Assembly: GCF_947648125.1 (NCBI RefSeq)
Contig: NZ_CANSMR010000014.1
Coordinates: 1-64,000, forward strand
DNA from: an uncultured Bradyrhizobium sp.
GTDB lineage: Bacteria > Pseudomonadota > Alphaproteobacteria > Rhizobiales > Xanthobacteraceae
Reading direction: 5' to 3'
Length of the DNA: 64,000 nucleotides
Numbering within the stretch: position 1 is the first letter of the stretch; every line of letters begins with the position of its first letter. Positions 1 to 9,100 of the stretch are shown here, one piece after another. The notes below the pieces were generated by a model, which worked only from the letters and a program-made list of their open reading frames with translations, searched no databases and was not told the DNA's origin. Both the position numbers and the translations under genes were made by a program.

Positions 1-704
1 GCCTGCTTGATCGAGTTGGTGGTGTCGAGGCCGGCATTGGCGAGCCCGATGATCTTCGCCTTCGAGCTCTGCGCCTGTAGCAGGAAGGACGAGAAGTCCG
101 ACGAGTTGAGCGGGACGCGGACCGAGCCGACCACCTTGCCGCCCTTCGAGGCGACGATGTCGCTGGTGTCTTTTTCCAGCGCGTAGCCGAAGGCGTAGTC
201 GGCAGTCAGGAAGAACCAGGTGTCGCCGCCCGCTTCCGTCAGCGCGCCGCCGGTGCCGACCGCGAGCGCGCGGGTGTCGTAGGCCCAGTGGAAGCTGTAG
301 GGCGTGCAGGCATCGCCTGAAATGCGCGAGGTCGCCGCGCCGACCACGATGTCGATCTTCTTCTTTTCCTTGGACAGCTCCTGCACCGCGAGCGCGACCG
401 ACGACGTGGTGAGCTCGGTGATCATGTCGACGTTCTCGACCTCGTACCAGCGCCGCGCGATCGCGGTCGCAAGGTCCGGCTTGTTCTGATGGTCGGCGGT
501 GACGACCTCGATCTTCTGGCCGAGCACCTCGCCGCCGAAATCCTCGACCGCCATCCGCGCCGCCTCGAGCGAATACTTTCCGCCGTAGTCGGCGTAGACG
601 CCCGACTGGTCGTTCAGGATACCGATCTTGACACCCTGGGCCATCGCCGGCGCCGCCAGCATCAGGCTGCATGCCGCAACCGCAGCCAAAAATCCCGACT
701 TCAT
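1..704 (-). CDS. Branched-chain amino-acid (Liv-type) ABC transporter substrate-binding protein, 3' part cut by window edge
   Basis: The reverse strand reads MKSGFLAAVAACSLMLAAPA followed by MAQGVKIGIL, a Sec signal peptide (cleavage probably after AMA-Q) and the start of a type I periplasmic-binding fold. The motif GILNDQSGVYADYGG and later TSSVALAVQELSKEKK are typical of the Peripla_BP_6 (LivJ-like) family. About 234 residues are present and the C-terminus lies outside the window. The protein would bind an amino acid or small organic/aromatic acid in the periplasm for an ABC importer; no permease or ATPase gene is visible here, so the partner and ligand are unknown. The start ATG (complement of 702-704) is supported by a GGGAGAAC-like stretch just upstream. 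Confidence 0.85.
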   Translation of the reverse strand, partial: MKSGFLAAVAACSLMLAAPAMAQGVKIGILNDQSGVYADYGGKYSLEAARMAVEDFGGEVLGQKIEVVTADHQNKPDLATAIARRWYEVENVDMITELTTSSVALAVQELSKEKKKIDIVVGAATSRISGDACTPYSFHWAYDTRALAVGTGGALTEAGGDTWFFLTADYAFGYALEKDTSDIVASKGGKVVGSVRVPLNSSDFSSFLLQAQSSKAKIIGLANAGLDTTNSIKQ

Positions 705-822
705 TGTTATGTTCTCCCAGCAGTCTCTCATCAGGAAAAATCGGCGCGACATTATTTTATAACCCCGCGCCTGCCCATCTCTTTCCGCTCAGCCGTTAGT
801 ATGGGCCGCGCAAAGCCGCTCC

Positions 823-953
823 CCGTCATTCCCCGGTGCGCACTTGCGCACCTGAGGGCATCGCGAAGCGATGAGCCCGGAATCCATCTCACCGCCTGAA
901 CATGCGGCCCGATGGATTCCGGGCTCGCGCTGCGCGCGCCGCGGAATGACGGG
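823..953. repeat. Palindromic REP-like element (type A)
   Basis: The outer arms CCCGTCATTCC (823) and GGAATGACGGG (to 953) are exact 11-bp inverted repeats. They enclose a second inverted pair around GCCCGGAATCCATC / GATGGATTCCGGGC. A relative in the opposite orientation is at 37421-37532. It fills the gap between the binding-protein promoter and the end of the RND gene, and could form a large hairpin in RNA from either strand, possibly acting as a bidirectional terminator. Confidence 0.8.
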
Positions 954-968
954 TGGAGAGCGCGATGC

Positions 969-3900
969 TCACCCCGCCACAGTCGCCGCTGGCTCCTTCG
1001 GCTTGCCCTCGTTCTTTCCTTCCGCGAGGTTGCGCACCACCATGTAGAAGATCGGCGTGAAGACGAGGCCGAACAGGGTGACGCCGAGCATGCCGAAGAA
1101 CACCGCGACGCCGACCGCCTGCCGCATCTCCGAGCCCGAGCCGGTCGACAGCACCAGCGGCAGCACGCCGAGGATGAAGGCGAACGACGTCATCAGGATC
1201 GGCCGCAGACGGAGCCGGCAGGCCTCGATGACCGCCTCCAGCCGTGGCCTGCCCTCGAGCTCGATATCGCGCGCGAACTCGACGATCAGGATCGCGTTCT
1301 TGGCGGCCAGGCCCACCAGCACCACGAAGCCGATCTGGGTCAGGATGTTGACGTCCTGGCCCATGATGCGCACGCCGATCGTCGCCGCGAACAGGCACAT
1401 CGGCACGATCAGGATCACCGCGAACGGCAATGTCCAGCTGCCATATTGCGCGGCCAGCACCAGATAGACGAACAGCACACAGATCGGGAACACGTAGAGG
1501 CCGGCATTGGCGCCGTTGATCTGCTGGTAGGACAAATCGGTCCATTCGAACGAGAAGCCGCTCGGCAGGGTTTCGTCGGCGAGCTTCTTGATGGTGTTGA
1601 GCGCTGTCGTCGAGCTGACGCCCGGCGCCGGCTCACCCTGCAGTTCGGACGCCGAGTAGAGATTGTAGCGCGCGACGCGGTCGGGGCCCGAGATGTCCTT
1701 GAAGTCCACGACGCTGCCGAGCATCACCATGTCGCCGGCGGCGTTGCGGGTGCGCAGCCGCGAAAGATCGGTGGTCTCCTTGCGGAACGGCAGATCGGCC
1801 TGCGCCGTGACGTGGTAGGTGCGCCCGAACAGGTTGAAGTCGTTGACATAGGTCGAACCGAAATAGGTCTCGATCGTGTCGGTGATGTTGGCGATGGGAA
1901 CGCCGAGCTTCTGCGCCTTGACGCGATCGATATCGACGAACAATTGCGGGGTGTTCGCAGAGTACGGCGAGAACACCGAGGTCAGGCTCGGCGACTTGCG
2001 CGCGGCCAACACCAGCTCGTCGGTCGCGGACGCCAGCAATTCGGGCCCGCGGCCCTGCCGGTCCTGGACGCGGATGGTGAAACCACCGCCGGTGCCGATA
2101 CCGGGCACGGCCGGCGGCGGAATGACGATGATGAAGGCGCCCTGGATCACCGACAGGCGCTTGCGCAGGTCGGCCGTGATCGCGGTCGCCGTCAGCCCCT
2201 TCTTCAGGCGCGCCTCCGGCTCGTCGAACACCGGGAACAGCGCCGCGGCGTTACCCGCTTGCGTGCGCGTCGCGCCGGAGAAGCCGGCGAAGGCCGCGAC
2301 GCGGACGATACCCGGCGTATCCAGCGCAATCCGCTCGATCTCGCGCACCACAGCCGTGGTCCGCGCCAGCGACGCCGCGCCCGGCAGCTGCGCCGAGATG
2401 ATGACGTAGCCGCGGTCCTGCGCCGGAATGAAGCCCTGCGAGGTGGTCGCGAGCAGCCAGCCGGCGCTGCCGATCAAGACCAGGTAGATCGCGACCATCA
2501 CCACCGTGTGCCGGATCACGAAGTCGGCGACCGCCGCATAGCCGTGAGCCAGCCGGTCGAACACGCGGTTGAACAGCGCGGTGAAGCTGTCCCAGCCGCG
2601 CGCGATGATGTTCCAGCGTGCCGGCGGGCGTTTCTCCTCGTGCGGGACCAGGATCTGCGAGGCCAGCGCCGGCGACAGCGTCAGCGAGCAGAAGCAGGAG
2701 ATCGCGGTCGCGACCGCGATCGTCACGGCGAATTGCTGGAAGAACTGCCCGGAGATGCCGCCGAGGAAGGCGGTCGGCACGAACACCGCGCACAGCACCA
2801 ACGCGATCGAGACCAGCGCGCCGCCGACCTCCTCCATGGTCTTGAGCGCCGCCTCGCGCCGGCTCATGCCGTGCTCGAGATGCCGTTCGACATTCTCGAC
2901 CACCACGATGGCGTCGTCGACCACGATGCCGACCGCGAGAACCAGGCCGAACAGCGTCAGATTGTTGATCGAGAAGCCGAGCGCGGCCATCACCGCGAAG
3001 GTGCCGACCAGCGACACCGGGATCGCGATGATCGGGATGATCGCTGGCCGCCAGCCCTGCAGGAACACCAGCACCACGATGACGACGAGCGCCATCGCCT
3101 CGTAGATCGTCTTGATCAGCTCATGGACCGATTGGGCGATGAATTCGGTCGGGTTGTAGCCGATGTTGTAGTCGAGCCCTTTCGGGAAACCCGCCTTCAT
3201 CCGCTCCATCGTGTCGGAGATGCTCTTGGCGGTCGCGAGCGCGTTCGATCCGGGCCGCTGCGTCACCAGCAGGGCGACGGCCGATTTGCGCAGCAGGAAG
3301 CTGTTGGTGGCGTAGGACAGCGCACCGAGCTCGACGCGCGCGACGTCGCGCAGACGCACGGTCCGGCCGTCGGAGCCGGCCTTCACCACGATGTCCTCGA
3401 ACTGCCTGATGTCCTTGAGGCGGCCGGTGAAGACGAGGTTCGGCTGGAAGGCGCGATCGGCGATCGGCGGCTCGGCGATCTGGCCGCCCGCGATCTGCAG
3501 GTTCTGCGCCCGGATCGCCGCCAGCACCTCGGTCGAGGTCAGGCCGAGATTGGCGATCCGGTCGGGATCGAGCCACAGCCGCATCGAGTAATCGCGCGCG
3601 CCGAACATCTGGATGTCGCCGACGCCGTCGAGCCGCAGCAGCTGGTCGCGGACCTGCAGCAGTGCGTAGTTGGAGATGTAGAGCTGGTCGAACGTGTCGT
3701 CGGGCGACAGCATGAACACGACCATCAGGATGTCGGGCGAGTTCTTGCGGGTGACGACACCGTTGCGCTGCACCTCTTCGGGCAGCCGCGGTTGCGCGAT
3801 CGCGACGCGGTTCTGCACCAGCACCTGGGCCTTGTCGAGGTCGGTGCCGAGCTTGAAGGTCGCAGTGATGGTGAGCTGGCCGTTCGAGGTCGCCTGGCTG

Positions 3901-4142
3901 TAGAGATACAGCATGTCCTCGACGCCGTTGATCTCCTGCTCGATCGGAGCGGCGACGGTGTCGGACACGGTCTGCGCCGAGGCGCCAGGATACTGCGTTG
4001 TGACGGTGACGGTCGGCGGCACCACTTGCGGATATTCCGAGACCGGCAGCGTCGGATAGGCGATCGCGCCGACGATCAGCAGCACGATCGACAGCACCAT
4101 CGCGAGGATGGGCTGGTTGATGGAGAGCCTGCCGAGATTCAT
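969..4142 (-). CDS. RND-family (HAE1/AcrB-type) efflux pump permease
   Basis: At 1057 residues this is the usual length of a hydrophobe/amphiphile-efflux RND pump. TM1 is near the N-terminus (residues 10-30), the two large periplasmic loops follow, and the TM4 proton-relay acidic pair is present as D409-D410 in GIVVDDAIVVVEN. The family motif FLQGWRP is at 361-367. The pump would use the proton gradient to extrude drugs, solvents or secondary metabolites together with a periplasmic adaptor and an outer-membrane channel. The adaptor gene lies immediately upstream and overlaps by 4 bp (ATGA), so the two are translationally coupled. No TolC-like gene or TetR regulator is adjacent. The substrate is not predictable. 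Confidence 0.95.
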   Translation of the reverse strand: MNLGRLSINQPILAMVLSIVLLIVGAIAYPTLPVSEYPQVVPPTVTVTTQYPGASAQTVSDTVAAPIEQEINGVEDMLYLYSQATSNGQLTITATFKLGTDLDKAQVLVQNRVAIAQPRLPEEVQRNGVVTRKNSPDILMVVFMLSPDDTFDQLYISNYALLQVRDQLLRLDGVGDIQMFGARDYSMRLWLDPDRIANLGLTSTEVLAAIRAQNLQIAGGQIAEPPIADRAFQPNLVFTGRLKDIRQFEDIVVKAGSDGRTVRLRDVARVELGALSYATNSFLLRKSAVALLVTQRPGSNALATAKSISDTMERMKAGFPKGLDYNIGYNPTEFIAQSVHELIKTIYEAMALVVIVVLVFLQGWRPAIIPIIAIPVSLVGTFAVMAALGFSINNLTLFGLVLAVGIVVDDAIVVVENVERHLEHGMSRREAALKTMEEVGGALVSIALVLCAVFVPTAFLGGISGQFFQQFAVTIAVATAISCFCSLTLSPALASQILVPHEEKRPPARWNIIARGWDSFTALFNRVFDRLAHGYAAVADFVIRHTVVMVAIYLVLIGSAGWLLATTSQGFIPAQDRGYVIISAQLPGAASLARTTAVVREIERIALDTPGIVRVAAFAGFSGATRTQAGNAAALFPVFDEPEARLKKGLTATAITADLRKRLSVIQGAFIIVIPPPAVPGIGTGGGFTIRVQDRQGRGPELLASATDELVLAARKSPSLTSVFSPYSANTPQLFVDIDRVKAQKLGVPIANITDTIETYFGSTYVNDFNLFGRTYHVTAQADLPFRKETTDLSRLRTRNAAGDMVMLGSVVDFKDISGPDRVARYNLYSASELQGEPAPGVSSTTALNTIKKLADETLPSGFSFEWTDLSYQQINGANAGLYVFPICVLFVYLVLAAQYGSWTLPFAVILIVPMCLFAATIGVRIMGQDVNILTQIGFVVLVGLAAKNAILIVEFARDIELEGRPRLEAVIEACRLRLRPILMTSFAFILGVLPLVLSTGSGSEMRQAVGVAVFFGMLGVTLFGLVFTPIFYMVVRNLAEGKNEGKPKEPAATVAG

Positions 4143-5416
4143 GGCTTCGCACCTGCCGCGGGCTTGGTGTCTGCTGCCGGGGCATTCGCACCTGCCGGAG
4201 CCTGGGCCATTTTCGGCGTCACCTTGGCGCCGACGCGGGCGCGTTGCAGCCCGTCGACGATCACATGGTCTTCCGGCTTGAGGCCCTCGCGGATCACACG
4301 CAGGCCCTCGTCCAGCGGCCCGAGCGTGACCGCTCGTGCTTCCACCGTGTTGTCGTCCTTGACCACGAACACGATCTTGCGCGACTGGTCGGTGGCGATG
4401 GCGGTATCCGGGATCAGCAGCGCCTCGTAGGGCGAGGAGCCGATCAGGCGGACGCGGCCGAACTGCCCGGGCAGGATCGAGAGGTCCTTGTTCGGAATCA
4501 CCGCGCGGCTGCGCAGCGTTGCGGTGGAAACGTCGAGGCGGTTGTCGAGGAAGTCCATCTTGCCTTCATGCGAGGGTTTGGTCTCGCCGGTCAGCGTCAC
4601 CTGCACCGGGTTGGCCGTGTCGCGCGAGCTCGGCCGCCGGCCTTCGAACCACAGCTTGCTGTTGCGCTGATAGGTGGCCTCGTCGACGTCGAAATAGATG
4701 TAGATTGGATCGAGCGACACGATCGAGGTCAGCAGCGTTGCACCGCTCTCGCTGCCCTGCACCAGATTGCCGGGGGTCACCAGATGCCGGCTGACGCGGC
4801 CGGCGATCGGCGCCAGCACATGGGTGAATTCGACGTTGAGCTGCGCGGCCTTCAGCGTGCCCTCGGCCTGCGTCTCGGCGGCGCGCGCCGCCTGCAACGC
4901 CTGGCGGCGCTGGTCGACAACCTGCTCCGAGACCGCGCTGGTCTGCACCAGATTGAGCCCGCGCTCGAGATCCCGCTTGGCAAGCTCCCCCTTGGCCCGC
5001 GCGTCGGCGAGCTGACCTTCGGCCTGCAGCACGACCGCCTCGAACGGTCGCGGATCGATGATGTAAAGCAGATCGCCGGCGTGGACGATCGCACCATCCT
5101 TGAACTCGACACTGTTGACGAAGCCGCCGACGCGGGCGCGGACCTGAACCTCCTCGATCGCCTCGAAGCGGCCGGTGAATTCGTCCCAATCAGTGACGGT
5201 GCGCTTGACCGGTTGCGCGACGGTCACGGGCGGCGCCGGCGGCGCGGCCTGCGATTGCGCGCTCTTGTCGCCGCAGCCGCCGAGCGTCAGCGCGGCCAAT
5301 AGGCCGATCGGCGCGAGGCCGCGCCAGCACGCCCTGACGAATCCCTGGCGGCGAAGCGAATGGCGCTCGGCGCCGGTCACCGGAGCCGGACGCTCCGTTC
5401 TGTCAATCGAACTCAA
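4139..5416 (-). CDS. RND efflux periplasmic adaptor (membrane fusion) lipoprotein
   Basis: This is an MFP/HlyD-type adaptor of about 425 residues. A lipobox LTLGGC puts the lipidated Cys at residue 48 after a hydrophobic stretch, so the protein should be anchored to the inner membrane. A barrel-sandwich/lipoyl segment (VRARVGGFVNSVEF), an alpha-helical hairpin rich in Ala/Gln/Glu and a beta-barrel region follow. The C-terminus is Ala/Pro-rich. I place the start at TTG 5416 because a GGGGAG Shine-Dalgarno sequence lies 5-6 nt upstream; an upstream TTG at 5431 in the same frame has no such site. The gene overlaps the pump gene by 4 bp. Confidence 0.88.
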   Translation of the reverse strand: MSSIDRTERPAPVTGAERHSLRRQGFVRACWRGLAPIGLLAALTLGGCGDKSAQSQAAPPAPPVTVAQPVKRTVTDWDEFTGRFEAIEEVQVRARVGGFVNSVEFKDGAIVHAGDLLYIIDPRPFEAVVLQAEGQLADARAKGELAKRDLERGLNLVQTSAVSEQVVDQRRQALQAARAAETQAEGTLKAAQLNVEFTHVLAPIAGRVSRHLVTPGNLVQGSESGATLLTSIVSLDPIYIYFDVDEATYQRNSKLWFEGRRPSSRDTANPVQVTLTGETKPSHEGKMDFLDNRLDVSTATLRSRAVIPNKDLSILPGQFGRVRLIGSSPYEALLIPDTAIATDQSRKIVFVVKDDNTVEARAVTLGPLDEGLRVIREGLKPEDHVIVDGLQRARVGAKVTPKMAQAPAGANAPAADTKPAAGAKP

Positions 5417-6178
5417 TTCGCTCTCCCCCAAAGACTACGAAGCACGCCGACCAAAGCAGGGCTACGAAAGTCGCAATTGAAATTGCGGTGATTCAACACG
5501 GATGCACCACCGCATGTCGCGGCAGCGGACGTCACAGATGTAGCCGGACCCCAGTCTGTTCAAGATGGCCGCCGGATCAAGCAAATAGTTTCGTAGTCTG
5601 AAAGCCTTACGACACGCTCGCGAAGCCGTGACGACGAAAAGGGGCAGTTTGGCTGGCCTATCGAAGGCGCACGATCACAGACAGATCGTCCCGAATCAAT
5701 CACAACGCGAGCTTGCTTCACAGATTCGTCACATCGCACCCGAATCCAATTTTGGCACGGAAACCTGCAGCCCGCAGCCGGCAGGGCCAGCCAGGTTCCG
5801 GCACTCTACCTCCCGCTGCACAGCGGAAACGCCGTTAACGGCGCGGTTGTCATCCGGGCACACATTGACACCCGGAAGTATCGTCAATACGGTCATGGTT
5901 GCCAAAGCATGGATATTGTTGGCCGGCCGCATTTTTCTCGAACATTCATTGTGTTTTGTCGCGGCGCGAGTGTGTGAAAGCGACTACGTAAATGGCATGC
6001 GCATTCGACCCTGCTGATGCCGCGGCTGCGCGGAGATTGCGGCCTTCTCGAATTGCAGGCTGCTCGGCGCGATCGCCGGTCGCGGGCGATCAACTTCAAC
6101 GTGTGAGCGGCTTCACACCTCATCGTCGCCAACAATCGTAAATATTGATCGGCTTCCACGCCGATCGCCGGAGTGCGC
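5417..6178. other. Intergenic region without a convincing gene
   Basis: About 760 bp separate the divergent adaptor gene and the giant repeat protein gene. The stretch is less GC-rich than its surroundings and its open frames (such as one at 5628-6017) lack codon bias and recognisable domains. A short inverted repeat TCCGGG (5853-5858) / CCCGGA (5871-5876) could be an operator. The promoters of both flanking genes must lie here, but I cannot assign -35/-10 boxes with confidence. Confidence 0.5.
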
Positions 6179-9100
6179 ATGACGACCATACCTGCTTATA
6201 CAATCGGTGGTTTAACGCGCCCCGAACTTCAGCTCGATTCGACCGGTCATATCGTCCTTGATGCGGCCGCCCAAGCATTCGCCGACACGTATGGTCTGCA
6301 ATATCTCTACCTCGGCTGCCCGCCCGGCACGCTCTGGCCGCCGGTCACCGACTCGCTGTCGGCTCCGGTCGACGCCAATTCGGGAAATAACACGGTTATC
6401 GAGAGCGCCGTGGCCAACACACTCGTCAACATCACTGCGCTAGCCACCAGCACCAGCGGCAATGCCGTCACCTATTCGTTGACCGGCGACACCTCCAGCG
6501 GCGGGTTCAAGATCGATCCGAACACCGGCGTGGTGTCGGTCGCCGACCCCACCAAGATCAACTACGTGACCAGCCCCGGTCATGCTTACACCATCACCGT
6601 TCAGGCAAGCGACGGCATCGCGACGAGCTCGCAGAGTTTCGCTATCGCGGTCACCGATGTTGCGCCGTCCACACCCGTCGACAGCAATGCGGCCGCCAAC
6701 AAGGTGGCGGAAGGCGCGACGGCCGGCACGCCTGTGGGCATCACCGCAACATCAACCGACATGAATGCCGTGACCTACAGCCTGACCGGCGACAGTTCGG
6801 GCGGGGGCTTCACGATCAATGCCACGACGGGAGTCATCACCGTCGCCGATCCCAGCAAGATCAACTACGCCACCGCGCCGGGTCACGCCTATACCGTCAC
6901 GGCGACCGCGAGCGACGGCACGCTGAGCAGCTCGCAGACCTTTACCATCGATGTGACGCTGGGCGCGGCCACTCACTTTACCGTAAGCATTCCAGCTAAC
7001 GGCGCAGCGGGGACGCCGGGCACGGTCACCGTCACCGCACTCGACGCCTTGAACCACGTCGTCACCAACTACACGGGCACGGTCCACTTCACGTCAACCG
7101 ACGGCCACGCCGCGCTGCCGGCCGACGTGACCTTGACCAACGGCACTGGCAGCTTCAGCGAAACCCTCGACACCGCCGGCAGCCAGACCATCACAGCGAC
7201 CGACACGGCCGACAGCGCCGTCAAGGGCACATCGAATCCCGAGATCGTGACACCGGGCGTCGCCACGCATTATTCGGTCAGTCTCCCCGCCAACGGCACG
7301 GCGGGGACTCCGGGCTCGGCCATCGTCACGGCGCTTGATGCCTTCAACAATGTCGCGACCAGCTATTCGGGGATCGTCCACTTCACGTCGAGCGACGGCA
7401 GCGCCGTACTGCCGGCCGACATGACGTTGACCAACGGCACCGGCAGCTTCAATGAGACATTCAAGACCGCCGGCAGCCAGACCATCACCGCGATCGACAC
7501 GGTCAGCGCCATCAACGGCACGTCAAACACCGAGACAGTGGCGGGCGGCGCCGCCACGCATCTTGTGGTCAGCATTCCGGCGAGCGGCGCCGCGGGGACA
7601 CCAGGTTCGGTCATCGTCACCGCGCTCGATGCCTTCGGCAACGTCGCTACCGGCTATTCGGGCACCGTGCACTTCACCTCGAGCGATGGCCACGCCGTGC
7701 TGCCCGCCGACGTGACGCTGACCAACGGCACCGGCAGCTTCAGCGAGACATTCGAGACGGTCGGCAGCCAGACCATCATCGCGACCGACACGGCCAGCCC
7801 CGGCATCACCGGCACCTCGAATACCGAGACCGTGACGGCTGGTCCCGTCACACACTTCTCGATCAGCATTCCGGGCAGCAGCTCTGCGGGAATCGCGGGT
7901 TCAGGCACCGTGACCGCGCTCGATGCCTTCGGCAACGTCGTCACCGGCTACACCGGAACCGTGCACTTCACGTCGACCGACAGCCATGCCGTGCTGCCGG
8001 CCAACATGACGTTGACCAACGGCACCGCCACGTTCAGCGAGACGCTCGACACCGCCGGAAGCCAGACCATCACCGCGACCGACACGGTGACGAGCACGAT
8101 CACCGGCACCTCGAATGTCGAAACCGTGACGGCGGCCGCCATCACGCACTTTGCCGTCAGCATCCCGACCGGCGGCTCTGCGGGAACCGCAGGTTCAGGC
8201 ACGGTGACGGCGCTCGATGCCTTCGGCAACGTCGTCACCGGCTACGCCGGAACCGTGCACTTCACGTCGACCGACAGCCATGCCGTGCTGCCGGCCAACA
8301 TGACGTTGACCAACGGCACCGCCACGTTCAGCGAGACGCTCGACACCGCCGGAAGCCAGACCATCACCGCGACCGACACGGTCAGCGCCATCGCCGGCAC
8401 GTCGAATGCCGAAAACGTCGCACCCGGCCCCGCCACGCATTTTGCCGTCAGCATCCCGGCCAACGGCGCGACGGGCGCGGCAGGTTCGGTCACCGTCACC
8501 GCACTCGATGCCTTCGGCAACGTTGCCACGGGCTACACGGGAGCCGTGCACTTCACATCGAGCGACGGCAGCGCGGTGCTGCCGGCGAACATGACGCTGA
8601 CCAACGGCATCGGCACCTTCAGCGAGACATTCGAGACCACCGGAAACCAGACCATCACGGCGACCGACACGGTCAACACCGCCATCACCGGCACGTCAAA
8701 CAGCGAAACCGTGACTGTTCCCGACCTGCCGCCCACCGCGACGGTGCCGGCGGATTCATCCGTTGGGACGGCATTTTCGCACACCAACCTCGCGATATCG
8801 GGGCTTTCGATCACCGATGTCAGCGCCACCGGCAATGATATCGCCACGATCAGTTCGAGCCATGGCGGGTTGACATTCGACACCGCGGGCCTCGCCAGCT
8901 TCACCAACAATGGCAGCCACACCGTCACGCTCACCGGCACGGTCGCACAGATCAACACCGCGCTGGCGACGCTGACCTACAACAGCGACGCCGGGTTCAC
9001 CGGCTCGGATACGATCTCCCTGAACGTCGCCGACAACAACGGCAGCGCCGGCCCGCTCTCGTCAGGCCCGCAGAGCTTCCACATCGGCGTCGTCCCGCAC

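Noticed and set aside
912..4430. 1172-codon plus-strand open frame opposite the RND gene
   Set aside because: It is the antisense shadow of a high-GC gene: Arg/His/Asp-rich, no domain, and the minus-strand frame encodes a complete RND pump.
5752..5770. TGGCACG-like sigma-54 promoter candidate
   Set aside because: The GG and GC elements are 11 rather than 10 bases apart, and the second half does not match TTGC.
5628..6017. 129-codon open frame in the 5.4-6.2 kb gap
   Set aside because: No ribosome-binding site, no codon bias and no recognisable motif; a competing minus-strand frame at 5893-6189 is equally poor.
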